A stretch of DNA of 64,000 nt. Source: JAFGLZ01 sp964390905 (GTDB lineage Bacteria > Planctomycetota > Phycisphaerae > UBA1845 > JAFGLZ01). Shown here one piece after another: positions 28,393 through 36,982 of this stretch. The translations under genes were made by a program, and so were the position numbers. The stretch is taken from contig CAYMLO010000017.1 of the NCBI GenBank assembly GCA_964390905.1, positions 18,895 to 82,894 of the forward strand, given 5' to 3'. The first letter of the stretch is position 1. Each line of letters starts with the position of its first letter. The notes under the pieces were generated by a model, which did not search any database, had not been told where the DNA came from, and saw only the letters and a program-made list of their open reading frames with translations.

Positions 28393-30450
28393 ATGCGTCC
28401 AAGTGAGCTGATCGTGCTGAGCGTGCTTGCGGCGACGAGCGCCGTCGCCGGCCCCCGCGACGGCAACTGGTACGAGAGGAGCTTCTACCTACTCCACGAA
28501 GACCACCACACGCAGGGGCGATTCGAGGTCGGTCGCGACGCCGACCCCAAGCAGACGGGCAAGCTGGTCGCGCTGTCCAGCCCCGACGTCGTCCAGATCC
28601 ATGCCAAGGGCAATCCGGGTTGGACCACGTATCCCACGAAGATCGGCCACGCGCCGCCGAAGCTCGTCCGCGACGTGCTCGCCGTCTGGCGCGACCTGGC
28701 CCGCGACGCCGACTGCCCCTTCTCGGTCTACTACAACATCGGCCGGGACGGCGAAATCATGAAACGCCGCCCTCCCTGGAACCGGGTCCGCGCCGACGGC
28801 AAACCCGTCGACCGCGCCCTGTGCTACCACTCGGGCGTTGCGGAGGAGTACCTCTGGCCGATGGTCCGCGAGATCATGGCGGGCTATCGCCCGGCGGGGT
28901 TCTGGTTTGACGGCTCGTGCTTCACGGTGCAGGTCTGCTACTGCGAGAAATGTCGCCAGCGGTTCAAGCGCGAGCATGATCTTGACCCGCCCAAGGGCCC
29001 GGACGAGCCAGGCTGGCAGGCCTACCAGGAGATGCATCGCCAGATCTACCGCGAGTTCGTGCACGCAACGGCGAAGATGATCCACCACATCGACCCGAAG
29101 TGCCTCGTCGCCGTCAACTGGGCCTATTCCTTGCGGATGCCCGAGAGGCCCGATCCGGAGATCGACTATCTCACGGGCGACATCGGCAACCGGGTGGAAG
29201 GGTTGTCGGCCGAGGCACACTGGTACGACGCCCAGGGCCTGCCCTTCGATCTGATGACGCAGATCTGCACGATGCATGAAACCGCAGCGGGGGGGCGACC
29301 AACCCGGCGGATGGCGCCCAAGCCTCGCGCGCAGATCGAGCAGGAGATAGCCGTCATCATCGCCAACGGCGGGCGGTACTTCGCGTGGGACAACCCGACG
29401 GCCGAGAGCGGCCTGGTGCCCGAACGGCTCGAGTACCTCGGGCGCGTCGTCGCCCCGTTCTTGCGAGCGCGGCAAGCGTGGTGCCTCGGGTCGAAGCGCG
29501 TGCCCGACGTCTCGCTGCTGAACAGCGCGGCCGCCCACTACGCGATCGCCGAGCAATCGAGGGTATGCTTCTCGAAGCGCAACAACCGCATCGAGGGCGC
29601 CGCCGACGCCCTCGCCCGGCTGCACCTCAACTACGAGATGGTCCCGGACTGGCGGCTACGGGCGCAAGACATTCGAAGCCCACTGCTGATCGTCGCACAC
29701 CCCAAGGTCCTGACGCGCCAGACCGTCACCGACCTGATCGCGCACGTGCAGGCGGGCGGCGACCTCTTGATGACCGGCATGGGCCCGACGCGTGATAAGC
29801 GGTTACCCGCAATCCTTGGCCTCGCCGACATCGTGGGACCCCAAGGGCCCGAGCCGCTCGTCTCGAAGGTCACCGATGTCCCTTTGAAGTTCGACCACTG
29901 GCTGTTCCGCTCGAGATGCGCAACCGCAGAACCGATCATCAGTGTCAAGGATGCGCAGGGGCGGACGTACCCGCTCCTGACCCGACACAGGCTCGGCAAG
30001 GGATCCGTGTGGTACGTCGCTATCCCGCTCTTCGCGCACCGTGGCAAGCAGGCTGCACCGGATACGCTTCCACGGGCCGTGTTCGACCAAGTCCTGCCGC
30101 CGTCGAGAAGACTTGTCACAACGAGCGCCGCCGACAGCGTGGAAGTGGTCCTGCGACGGAAGGGGAATGCCTACGTCCTGCACCTGGTCAACTTGGCCGC
30201 GGGCTCGCGCGAGGTCATCAAGACGCAACGACGACGGTTCACGAAGATCACCCAGTTGCCGTCCGTGCACCCGTGTCACGTGTCGATCCGTCTGCCGGCC
30301 AAGCCAACATCCATACACCTCCAGCCCGGCGCGAAGGCCCTGCAGGGGTGGCGATTCGAAGGCGGTCGGCTAAAGGCCGACCTACCCGCTTTCGACGTCC
30401 ACCAGATGGTCGTGGTGCAAACCGCGAAGGAAGATCGCCAAGGCACTTGA
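28393..30450 (+). CDS. Glycoside-hydrolase-like protein (GH42/fucosidase-type barrel with trimerisation-like domain)
   Basis: A 685-residue protein. The start is the ATG at 28393 with GGGAGG upstream, and it carries a short signal peptide (LIVLSVLAATSAVAG). The first half resembles a TIM-barrel glycosidase: GFWFDGSCFTVQVCYCEKCRQRFKREH has the clustered cysteines of GH42-type zinc sites. The middle part (about 400-560) has LIVAHPKVLTRQTVTDLIAHVQAGGDLLMTG, like the glutamine-amidotransferase-like trimerisation domain of beta-galactosidases. A C-terminal beta domain follows. Catalytic acids are not assigned with certainty. Likely acts with the two upstream genes on an extracellular glycan. Confidence 0.65.
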   Translation: MRPSELIVLSVLAATSAVAGPRDGNWYERSFYLLHEDHHTQGRFEVGRDADPKQTGKLVALSSPDVVQIHAKGNPGWTTYPTKIGHAPPKLVRDVLAVWRDLARDADCPFSVYYNIGRDGEIMKRRPPWNRVRADGKPVDRALCYHSGVAEEYLWPMVREIMAGYRPAGFWFDGSCFTVQVCYCEKCRQRFKREHDLDPPKGPDEPGWQAYQEMHRQIYREFVHATAKMIHHIDPKCLVAVNWAYSLRMPERPDPEIDYLTGDIGNRVEGLSAEAHWYDAQGLPFDLMTQICTMHETAAGGRPTRRMAPKPRAQIEQEIAVIIANGGRYFAWDNPTAESGLVPERLEYLGRVVAPFLRARQAWCLGSKRVPDVSLLNSAAAHYAIAEQSRVCFSKRNNRIEGAADALARLHLNYEMVPDWRLRAQDIRSPLLIVAHPKVLTRQTVTDLIAHVQAGGDLLMTGMGPTRDKRLPAILGLADIVGPQGPEPLVSKVTDVPLKFDHWLFRSRCATAEPIISVKDAQGRTYPLLTRHRLGKGSVWYVAIPLFAHRGKQAAPDTLPRAVFDQVLPPSRRLVTTSAADSVEVVLRRKGNAYVLHLVNLAAGSREVIKTQRRRFTKITQLPSVHPCHVSIRLPAKPTSIHLQPGAKALQGWRFEGGRLKADLPAFDVHQMVVVQTAKEDRQGT

Positions 30451-30499
30451 CCCGCCTGGCAGGAATCCCACAAAGCGACGATCGGATGGGCGTTCCGCG

Positions 30500-30527
30500 T
30501 TGTCAGGCCTCCCCGGCATCGTATAAT
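30500..30527 (+). promoter_or_regulatory. Sigma-70-like promoter of first prepilin
   Basis: TTGTCA (30500-30505), 16 bases, TATAAT (30522-30527). It lies 114 bases before the chosen start of the first tandem prepilin. The leader between them contains a hairpin with arms ACCGATC and GATCGGT (30587-30603). Confidence 0.6.
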
Positions 30528-30640
30528 TCAGTAGGCAGGGGCGACAGCACGTCTCGGCAGTTTCGAGCGGATGCGAGACTGAGCAGACCGATCGGGGATC
30601 GGTGGCCCTTCGGGAGCGACTGACCTCGGCGGGGAGACCC

Positions 30641-31756
30641 ATGCAGACCATTCGTGCAGCTAGACGACGCAGACGGGTCCCCACAGCCGACGCGCACGGG
30701 AACATGTGCCGCTTTCGCCACACGAGAGGCTTCACGCTGATCGAGTTGCTGGTCGTGGTGGCCATCATTGCCCTGCTCATCTCGATTCTGCTGCCGTCAC
30801 TGGGTCGGGCGCGGGCCCAGGCGCGAGCCACGATGTGTGCGTCGCGGATCAGCCAACTGGTCAAGGCCATCTTCCTGTATGCAGACGACTACGGCGGGAC
30901 GCCGCCCTTCATGGGCCGGGGCTGGGAGAACGCCGATGATCCCGGGCAGGACGGCCTGATCTGGCCGAAGTTCCAGGGCGTCACGACCACCGTCCGCGAT
31001 TGGAAGTACTTCGAGAACTGGATCATGCCCAACATGCCAGACTACTGGACGCTGGCCGAGATCGATTGGCCGCCGGAGGCGGAGGTTCGCAACGGCAGCC
31101 TGTTTCGTTACACGCGGTTCGAATCGGTGTACCTCTGTCCGGACTTCGAGCGGGTCTCCGACCCCAGCAAGAGCCAGAACACCTTCAACTACACCCGGAC
31201 GCTGCTCGGACGGAAGTGGTACCACCAGAACGATCCGGAGGGTCAGGAGGGGTCTCCGTGGTACTTCGGCAATTGGGCCGGAGCGGCCGGTCCGATCATG
31301 CAGATCGGTCAAATCTACTCGCCGTCCCGCCTGCACATGCTCTTCGGCGAGCGATGGAACCGTCACTGCGCCGCGCCGCCCGAGGAGATGTCCCCGCCGG
31401 CCCCCGTCGGCAAGGGCTTCCTGGACGGCATGATCACCGGACAGTGGATGGTGGCCGACCCGATGCTGGGCTTGCTCGGCAACGAGATCGGCCAGTACCA
31501 CGGGCAGAAGATGGGTTCGCAGGTCGCCCCTGTGGAGGTCCGCGAGTTCATCGAACACATCAAGCGTGCGAACTCAGCCTTCTACGACGGCCACGTCGCG
31601 CTCGAGCTGGACCCGCTGCCGGATCGATTGGCCGATCTCGACTGGGGCTTCGTCAGTGCGGGCCACGCAGCCCTCGCCTTCGTCGACTGGACACTGGGAC
31701 ACATCTTCGCCCAGCGCGGGCCGACCGAGGTCAAAGTCACGCTCGATTTCCCGTAG
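30641..31756 (+). CDS. Tandem prepilin-type protein 1
   Basis: A 371-residue protein with a long basic leader, then GFTLIELLVVVAIIALLISILLPSL, the prepilin peptidase site and hydrophobic helix. The globular domain carries YADDYGGTPPFMGRGWENADDPGQD, NWIMPNMPDYWTL, LYCP-like cysteine spacing and FYDGHVALELDPLP, the H-x-DG end motif of planctomycete pseudopilins. The start was placed at the ATG at 30641 with GGGGAG upstream; GTG 30602 and ATG 30704 are also in frame, the last giving a leader of nine residues. The two following genes are close paralogues. Confidence 0.85.
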   Translation: MQTIRAARRRRRVPTADAHGNMCRFRHTRGFTLIELLVVVAIIALLISILLPSLGRARAQARATMCASRISQLVKAIFLYADDYGGTPPFMGRGWENADDPGQDGLIWPKFQGVTTTVRDWKYFENWIMPNMPDYWTLAEIDWPPEAEVRNGSLFRYTRFESVYLCPDFERVSDPSKSQNTFNYTRTLLGRKWYHQNDPEGQEGSPWYFGNWAGAAGPIMQIGQIYSPSRLHMLFGERWNRHCAAPPEEMSPPAPVGKGFLDGMITGQWMVADPMLGLLGNEIGQYHGQKMGSQVAPVEVREFIEHIKRANSAFYDGHVALELDPLPDRLADLDWGFVSAGHAALAFVDWTLGHIFAQRGPTEVKVTLDFP

Positions 31757-31861
31757 CGTGCGTCCCCCGTCGCCGCCGGTCTGTCCTCTCCGATCCGACC
31801 GTCCTTGACCGTGTTGCACACATTGGGGCGCTTCCTCGGCCACCCATGCGGATTATAGTGG

Positions 31862-31891
31862 TTGGCGGTGTGGTTCTCTTCGTCGTACAAT
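31862..31891 (+). promoter_or_regulatory. Promoter of second tandem prepilin
   Basis: TTGGCG (31862-31867), 18 bases, TACAAT (31886-31891), 138 bases before the second prepilin start. The GTTGGCGG box recurs with the same spacing before the third prepilin. Confidence 0.5.
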
Positions 31892-32028
31892 AGGATAAGA
31901 AGTTCCCAGTAGGTACACACTGTATGCGTTTCGAACGGTCCACGGCGCGGTCGCTCGGGAGGAGCAACAGGCCGCGCACGCGTCCGCCGGGCGCCCTGTT
32001 GGGGACCCGGGGCAAGAGTTGAAGGCCC

Positions 32029-33150
32029 ATGTGCCATCCCCGACGTGAAACACAGCCCAGGCCAAGAGGTGTCGTCGAACAGCGTCGGCCGGCTGTCCTG
32101 ACGGGTCGTCGTCCGGGCACCGTCCGCGGATTCACGCTGATCGAACTGCTGGTCGTGGTGGCCATCATCGCTCTGCTCATCGCGATGCTGCTGCCGTCGC
32201 TGAACCGCGCCCGCGCCCAGGCGCGGACGACGCAATGCGCGACGCGGATCTACCAGCTGTGCCTGGCGGTGCTGATGTACGCCGACGACTATGGCGAGAC
32301 ATTGCCGTTCCTGGGGCGGGGGTGGGAAGACGCGGATGATCCGGGGCAGGACCCGCGGGTCTGGCCCAAGTTCGCGGGCGCGACCACGACGGTCGGCGAC
32401 TGGAAGCGCTATGAGAACTGGCTGATGCCGAACATGCCCGACTACTGGTTGCTGCCCCAAGCCGACTGGCCCGATCACGCTGAAGTCCGCAATGGCAGCC
32501 TCTTTAGCTACACCCGGTTTGAGTCACTCTACCGCTGTCCGGAGTTCGAGCGGATCGCCGACCCGCGGAAGTCCCAGAACGCCTTCAACTACACCAGAAC
32601 GAAGCTCGGGCGAAAGTGGTACCACAAGAACGACCCGGAAGCGCAGCCGGGGTCGCCCTGGTACATCGGCAACTGGGCAGGCAACGCCGGCCCCGTCATC
32701 AGGACGAACCAGGTGTACGCCCCCTCCCAACTCCACATGCTGTTCGGGGAACGATGGGACCGTCACTGCGCCGCGGCGCCCCAGGACTTCTCGCCGCCGG
32801 CCCCGTGCGGACAAGGCCTGCTCGAGGGGGAGATCTACGGGACGTGGATGGCGGCCGATCCGATGCTCGGCATGATCGGGAACGAACTCGGGCAGTACCA
32901 CGCGCCGAAGGTCCCTTCGGAAATCGCCATCCCCGAACTGCGAGAGCAGATGCCCCCCATCAAGCGGAGCAGCGTAGCCTTCTTCGACGGGCACGCCGGG
33001 CTCGAGGCAGACCCGATGCCGGATCGCAACGCCGATCCCGAATACGGGATCAATGCGATCCAGCTGTTGGTGTACTTCATGGAATGGACGAAAGGACACA
33101 TCTTCGCCCAGCGCGGGCCGACAGACATCGAGATAGACTCCCCCCTCTAA
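32029..33150 (+). CDS. Tandem prepilin-type protein 2
   Basis: A 373-residue paralogue of the genes on both sides. Leader of 33 residues (MCHPRRETQPRPRG...), then GFTLIELLVVVAIIALLIAMLLPSL, YADDYGETLPFLGRGWEDADDPGQD, NWLMPNMPDYWLL and FFDGHAGLEADPMPDR. The region from about residue 75 to the C-terminus (GHIFAQRGPTDIEID) aligns end to end with the other copies. GAAGG lies upstream of the ATG. Likely a minor pseudopilin for a type II-like secretion or pilus system; no secretion ATPase is encoded here. Confidence 0.87.
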   Translation: MCHPRRETQPRPRGVVEQRRPAVLTGRRPGTVRGFTLIELLVVVAIIALLIAMLLPSLNRARAQARTTQCATRIYQLCLAVLMYADDYGETLPFLGRGWEDADDPGQDPRVWPKFAGATTTVGDWKRYENWLMPNMPDYWLLPQADWPDHAEVRNGSLFSYTRFESLYRCPEFERIADPRKSQNAFNYTRTKLGRKWYHKNDPEAQPGSPWYIGNWAGNAGPVIRTNQVYAPSQLHMLFGERWDRHCAAAPQDFSPPAPCGQGLLEGEIYGTWMAADPMLGMIGNELGQYHAPKVPSEIAIPELREQMPPIKRSSVAFFDGHAGLEADPMPDRNADPEYGINAIQLLVYFMEWTKGHIFAQRGPTDIEIDSPL

Positions 33151-33213
33151 GCACGACCTGTGCCACACCCGGATTGGGTCGCCGGATGAAACGTCACGCG
33201 AAGACTATTGCGG

Positions 33214-33243
33214 TTGGCGGGCTCGACGCTATGTCCGTATAAT
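33214..33243 (+). promoter_or_regulatory. Promoter of third tandem prepilin
   Basis: TTGGCG (33214-33219), 18 bases, TATAAT (33238-33243), 132 bases before the third prepilin start; same -35 box and spacing as the second prepilin promoter. Confidence 0.55.
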
Positions 33244-33374
33244 CAATTATGGTGGTCCCGCGACAACAAGGTATGATCGTCACCAACGATCGAGCGCACA
33301 GTGGGTACGGAAGGGGAACGAAACGACCGCGCCCAGGCCTGGGGGGCCAGCCTGGAGGCTACCCCTAGAGATCG

Positions 33375-34493
33375 ATGCCCATGTGTACCGATTGTGCTGC
33401 ACGGCGATACGACACACGACGTCCCGCGGCGCGGCGCCGCTTGCCGAAGGGCACGCGCAGGGAGGCGGGTTTCACGCTGATCGAGCTCCTCGTCGTCGTG
33501 GCCATCATTGCGTTGCTCATCTCCATCCTGCTCCCGTCGCTGAGCCAAGCCCGCGACCAGGCGCGGGCGTCGGTGTGCGCATCGCGGATCAGTCAACTGT
33601 GTCGGGCCTTGCTTCTGTACGCGGATGACAACAACGAGACCCCGCCGTTCATGGGCCGGGGTTGGGAAGACGCCGATGATGCCGGCCAGGACGACCTGAT
33701 CTGGCCGCTGCTGCCGGGCGTGACGACGACCGTCCGCCAGTGGAAGTTCTTCGAAGACTGGATCATGCCCAACATGCCCGATTACTGGACGCTGACCCAA
33801 GACGAGTGGCCCGAATACGCCAAGGTCAGCAACGGGCGGCTGTTCAGTTACGCGCGGTTCGACGCGCTGTACCGCTGTCCGGGGTTCGAGCGGGTGGCCG
33901 ACCCGCGCAAGTCGCAGAACGCATTCAACTACACGCGGTCGCTCCTGGGTCGCAAGTGGTTCCACAAGAACGATCCTGAAGGAAAGGAACACTCCCCGTG
34001 GTACTCCGGTAGTTGGGCGGGGGCCGCCGGGCCGATCCTCCGGGTCAGCCAAGTCTACGCCCCCTCTCGGCTGCAAATCATCTTCGGGGAGCGGTGGGAG
34101 CGTCACTGCGCCGCGGCGCCCGATGAGTTCTCGCCGCCCGCGCCTGCCGGGAGCGGAATGATCGAGGGGATGATCTACGCACAGTGGATGGTGGCCGATC
34201 CGATCCTCTGCCTGTTCGGAGACGAGATCGGTCAGTATCACGGGGCGAAGATGTCCTCGCAAATCGCGCCCGAGGAGATCCGCGACCAGATCCAGAAGGT
34301 CCAGCGCGAAAACGCGGCCTTCTACGACGGCCACGCGGCGCTGGAGCTGGACCCCCTGCCCGGCCGGCACGTCGATCCGGAATGGGGGTTCTTCGAAGCC
34401 GTCGAGCTTGCCACCAAGTTCATCGACTGGGGCCTGGGACACATTTTCTCCCAGCGAGGCCCTTCGGATGTCTCGGTCGACTCGCCGTTCTGA
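33375..34493 (+). CDS. Tandem prepilin-type protein 3
   Basis: A 372-residue paralogue with a basic leader, then GFTLIELLVVVAIIALLISILLPSL, YADDNNETPPFMGRGWEDADDAGQD, DWIMPNMPDYWTL and FYDGHAALELDPLPGR, ending GHIFSQRGPSDVSVD. The upstream leader of about 130 bases has no recognised RNA motif. The ribosome-binding site is weak (AGAG). Convergent with the DUF6807 gene. Confidence 0.87.
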   Translation: MPMCTDCAARRYDTRRPAARRRLPKGTRREAGFTLIELLVVVAIIALLISILLPSLSQARDQARASVCASRISQLCRALLLYADDNNETPPFMGRGWEDADDAGQDDLIWPLLPGVTTTVRQWKFFEDWIMPNMPDYWTLTQDEWPEYAKVSNGRLFSYARFDALYRCPGFERVADPRKSQNAFNYTRSLLGRKWFHKNDPEGKEHSPWYSGSWAGAAGPILRVSQVYAPSRLQIIFGERWERHCAAAPDEFSPPAPAGSGMIEGMIYAQWMVADPILCLFGDEIGQYHGAKMSSQIAPEEIRDQIQKVQRENAAFYDGHAALELDPLPGRHVDPEWGFFEAVELATKFIDWGLGHIFSQRGPSDVSVDSPF

Positions 34494-34563
34494 GCCCGAG
34501 CTCAAACGGCGCGTCGCGTGCCATCGGCGAGTAAATGCGATCCGCTCGGGGGGATCGATCCTG

Positions 34564-35520
34564 CTACTTGATCGCGTGCTTGTGCTGCGCGAAGGCGGCG
34601 AAGCGCCGCTCGATGTGGTCCGGGGTCGGCACACCGTCATGGACGTACAGCGCGTAGAGCAAGCGAAGCTGCTCGCCCGCGGGCAGCTTGTACGGACCGT
34701 TGAAGCTGAACGACGCCCCCATCCAGCCGTCGTTGCGGACGTGGAAGACCGACGGGTGGTTGGGGTTGGTCGGGTGGTCCATCAGCGTCATGCCGTTGGA
34801 CCGATCGGCCGTGACCCGACCAGCGTAGTCGACCCATCGAGCGGGCTTCCAGAAGACAGCCTTCTCGTTGACGGCGCCGGCGCTGTTTCGGATCGTGCCG
34901 CCGCCGTCGTTGACGTCCATCGTCTTGGCGACACGGGCGGCGAAGATGCCGAACGGGGTCTTGCCGAACGTGACGTCCCCCGACGCGGGCGCGATCAGCA
35001 ACTCGACGATCAGCATCCATTCGTCGTTCGGTAACGGGCGGACCGTCATCAGCCGGCGTTCGATCAGCAGGGGCTTGCCGTCCGGCCCCGTCCACGCGTT
35101 TCGGACCCGGAGCGACGCCGCCTCCGAACCGTCCTCGAGCTTCTCGATGGCCTGATGCACGACCTTGGCGGGGCCGGGGTCCTCCCAGAAGTTGACGCCG
35201 TTGACCTTCTGGTGAGAGATCCAGACGGAGTTGTGGTGGCTGTGGCCCATGGGGTCGTGCGGGTGGCCCATCCGCGTGACGACCCGTCCCGCCGGGCCGA
35301 TCAGCGGAAACCAGAACGGACGTTCGTGTTGGCGACCGTAGTGATAACGAACCACTTCGACGCCGTCTCGCTGGAAAGAGATCTGGTCGTAGGGCATGGG
35401 GACGGCCTGAATGGCCGCGAACGGTGGTGGCTTGGCAGCGGCCTGGGCCGCATCGTCAGCGACCATGAAAGACAACCCTCCTAGAATGACACCTACGGTG
35501 GGGTGAATCCGGCGGTTCAT
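34564..35520 (-). CDS. DUF6807 (PmoA-like) secreted protein
   Basis: A 318-residue protein with a signal peptide (GVILGGLSFMVADDAAQAAA). Features of the family include RYHYGRQHERPFWFPLIGPAGRVVTRMGHPH, DPMGHSHHNSVWISHQKVNGVNFWED, and the final VFHVRNDGWMGASFSFNGPYKL. It is annotated in databases as methane oxygenase PmoA-like, but this is a name only; the true function is unknown, though it often occurs beside sulfatases and glycan enzymes. The ATG lies four bases after the upstream sulfatase stop, so the two form an operon. Confidence 0.8.
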   Translation of the reverse strand: MNRRIHPTVGVILGGLSFMVADDAAQAAAKPPPFAAIQAVPMPYDQISFQRDGVEVVRYHYGRQHERPFWFPLIGPAGRVVTRMGHPHDPMGHSHHNSVWISHQKVNGVNFWEDPGPAKVVHQAIEKLEDGSEAASLRVRNAWTGPDGKPLLIERRLMTVRPLPNDEWMLIVELLIAPASGDVTFGKTPFGIFAARVAKTMDVNDGGGTIRNSAGAVNEKAVFWKPARWVDYAGRVTADRSNGMTLMDHPTNPNHPSVFHVRNDGWMGASFSFNGPYKLPAGEQLRLLYALYVHDGVPTPDHIERRFAAFAQHKHAIK

Positions 35521-35524
35521 GGCC

Positions 35525-36874
35525 TCAGGGCCTCCTGTCCGGGGCGGACGGCAGGTCGTTGGTGAACGGGATCTGCCAGCGCGCATCTACGCGGTAGCCG
35601 TATTCGTCCAGATAGTGCTGACGAGGCCCGAACGGGTCGTTGGTTCGCTCGAGCCATCGCGACAGCTCCCGGTCCAGCCGTGCGCGAAGATCGGCGTGCG
35701 CGGGATCGTCGATGAGGTTGTTCATCTGGTCTGGGTCTGCCTGGTTGTCGTACAGCAGCCATGGCCCGTCGAGACGGCGGATATAGGTATGCCGTCGGGT
35801 CCGGACGCCCCGCCATTCAGGCATCTCAGGGCACTCGCCGAACGGACAAATGGCGTGCATCAACACGCTCTCCTGTCCGCCGCCACCGAGGTGCCCGGAC
35901 AGATCAACGCCCTCGACGGTGTCGGGCACGGTCTGGCCCAACAGCCCGAGCAAGGTCGGCATGACGTCCTGACTGCCGATGACGACGTCGCTGCGCGCCC
36001 CGCCGCCGAGGGCACCCGGACCGGACATCAATAGCGGCACGAGGACGCTCTCGTCCCAGGGCCACTGCTTTCGCTGAACCCCGTGCGAGCCGAGCATGTC
36101 GCCGTGGTCGGACGTAAACACGACGAGTGTCTCGTCGCGGATGCCCAATTGGTCGACGGCGGCGAGCAGCCGACCCAGCTCGCGGTCGAGCGCAGTGATC
36201 TGGGCGTAGTAACCGGCCAAATCCGAGAAGTCGGGATCGGGACAGTTCTTGGGCGGCGCAAGTGACCTGTCGTCATACCGGGCCAGCAGGTCGGGCGGAG
36301 CCTGTCGGTAGGGATTGTGAGGCGGCCCCCAGGAGAGGAACAGACCGAACGGCCGGTCACGGTCGGCGTTTCGCACGAACTCGATGGCCAAGTCGGTCTG
36401 GGCGGTCGCGTCGTAGCCGCGCCAGAAGCGCGGTTCGGCATCGTCGCGATAGTATAGGGAACGATAGTAGTCGTGCGTGCAGTTGCCGACGGCCCAAAAG
36501 TCGAATCCCTGCCGCCTCGGGCCCGGCGGGGTGTAACCGGCGCGGTCGGGCCCGTCGAGGTGCCACTTGCCGATGTAGCCCGTCTGGTAGCCAACCCCAC
36601 GCAGCACGTGGGCAATCGTGGTCTCCTCGGTCGACAACCGCAGATCGTTGAGGAACAGACCGGTGCTCAACGGCCATCGCCCCGTCAACAAGGACGCGCG
36701 GTACGGCGTGCAAACCGGCATGGTGGACACGGCATTGGTGAAGACCGTGCCGGTCGCGGCCAGCCGGTCGAGCGAAGGCGTGTCAACGTCGGTGCAGCCC
36801 GCATAGCCGGCGCTCCGGGCCCGCATCTGATCGGCGAAGACGAACAGGAGATTCGCAGGGCGCCCTGTAGCCAT
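35525..36874 (-). CDS. Formylglycine-type sulfatase without obvious signal peptide
   Basis: A 449-residue sulfatase. Cys55 in PVCTPYRASLLTG is the residue converted to formylglycine; FADQ (Asp15/Gln16), GYIGKWHLDG and FTSDHGDMLGSHG supply metal and active-site residues. The start at ATG 36874 is chosen because conservation begins at GRPANLLFVFADQ; no strong ribosome-binding site is present. No secretion signal is seen, unlike the sulfatase at 9.5-11.5 kb, so it may act in the cytoplasm on imported sulfated sugars. Confidence 0.88.
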   Translation of the reverse strand: MATGRPANLLFVFADQMRARSAGYAGCTDVDTPSLDRLAATGTVFTNAVSTMPVCTPYRASLLTGRWPLSTGLFLNDLRLSTEETTIAHVLRGVGYQTGYIGKWHLDGPDRAGYTPPGPRRQGFDFWAVGNCTHDYYRSLYYRDDAEPRFWRGYDATAQTDLAIEFVRNADRDRPFGLFLSWGPPHNPYRQAPPDLLARYDDRSLAPPKNCPDPDFSDLAGYYAQITALDRELGRLLAAVDQLGIRDETLVVFTSDHGDMLGSHGVQRKQWPWDESVLVPLLMSGPGALGGGARSDVVIGSQDVMPTLLGLLGQTVPDTVEGVDLSGHLGGGGQESVLMHAICPFGECPEMPEWRGVRTRRHTYIRRLDGPWLLYDNQADPDQMNNLIDDPAHADLRARLDRELSRWLERTNDPFGPRQHYLDEYGYRVDARWQIPFTNDLPSAPDRRP

Positions 36875-36982
36875 GCCATGGTTGTAGCGGAACGTCCGGA
36901 AGAGGCAAGGCCCTGTCACGAGGTTTGACGAAGACGCCCGATGTCCGGATGATGGCGCCCTCGGCCGCTGGGAGCAGCCACC

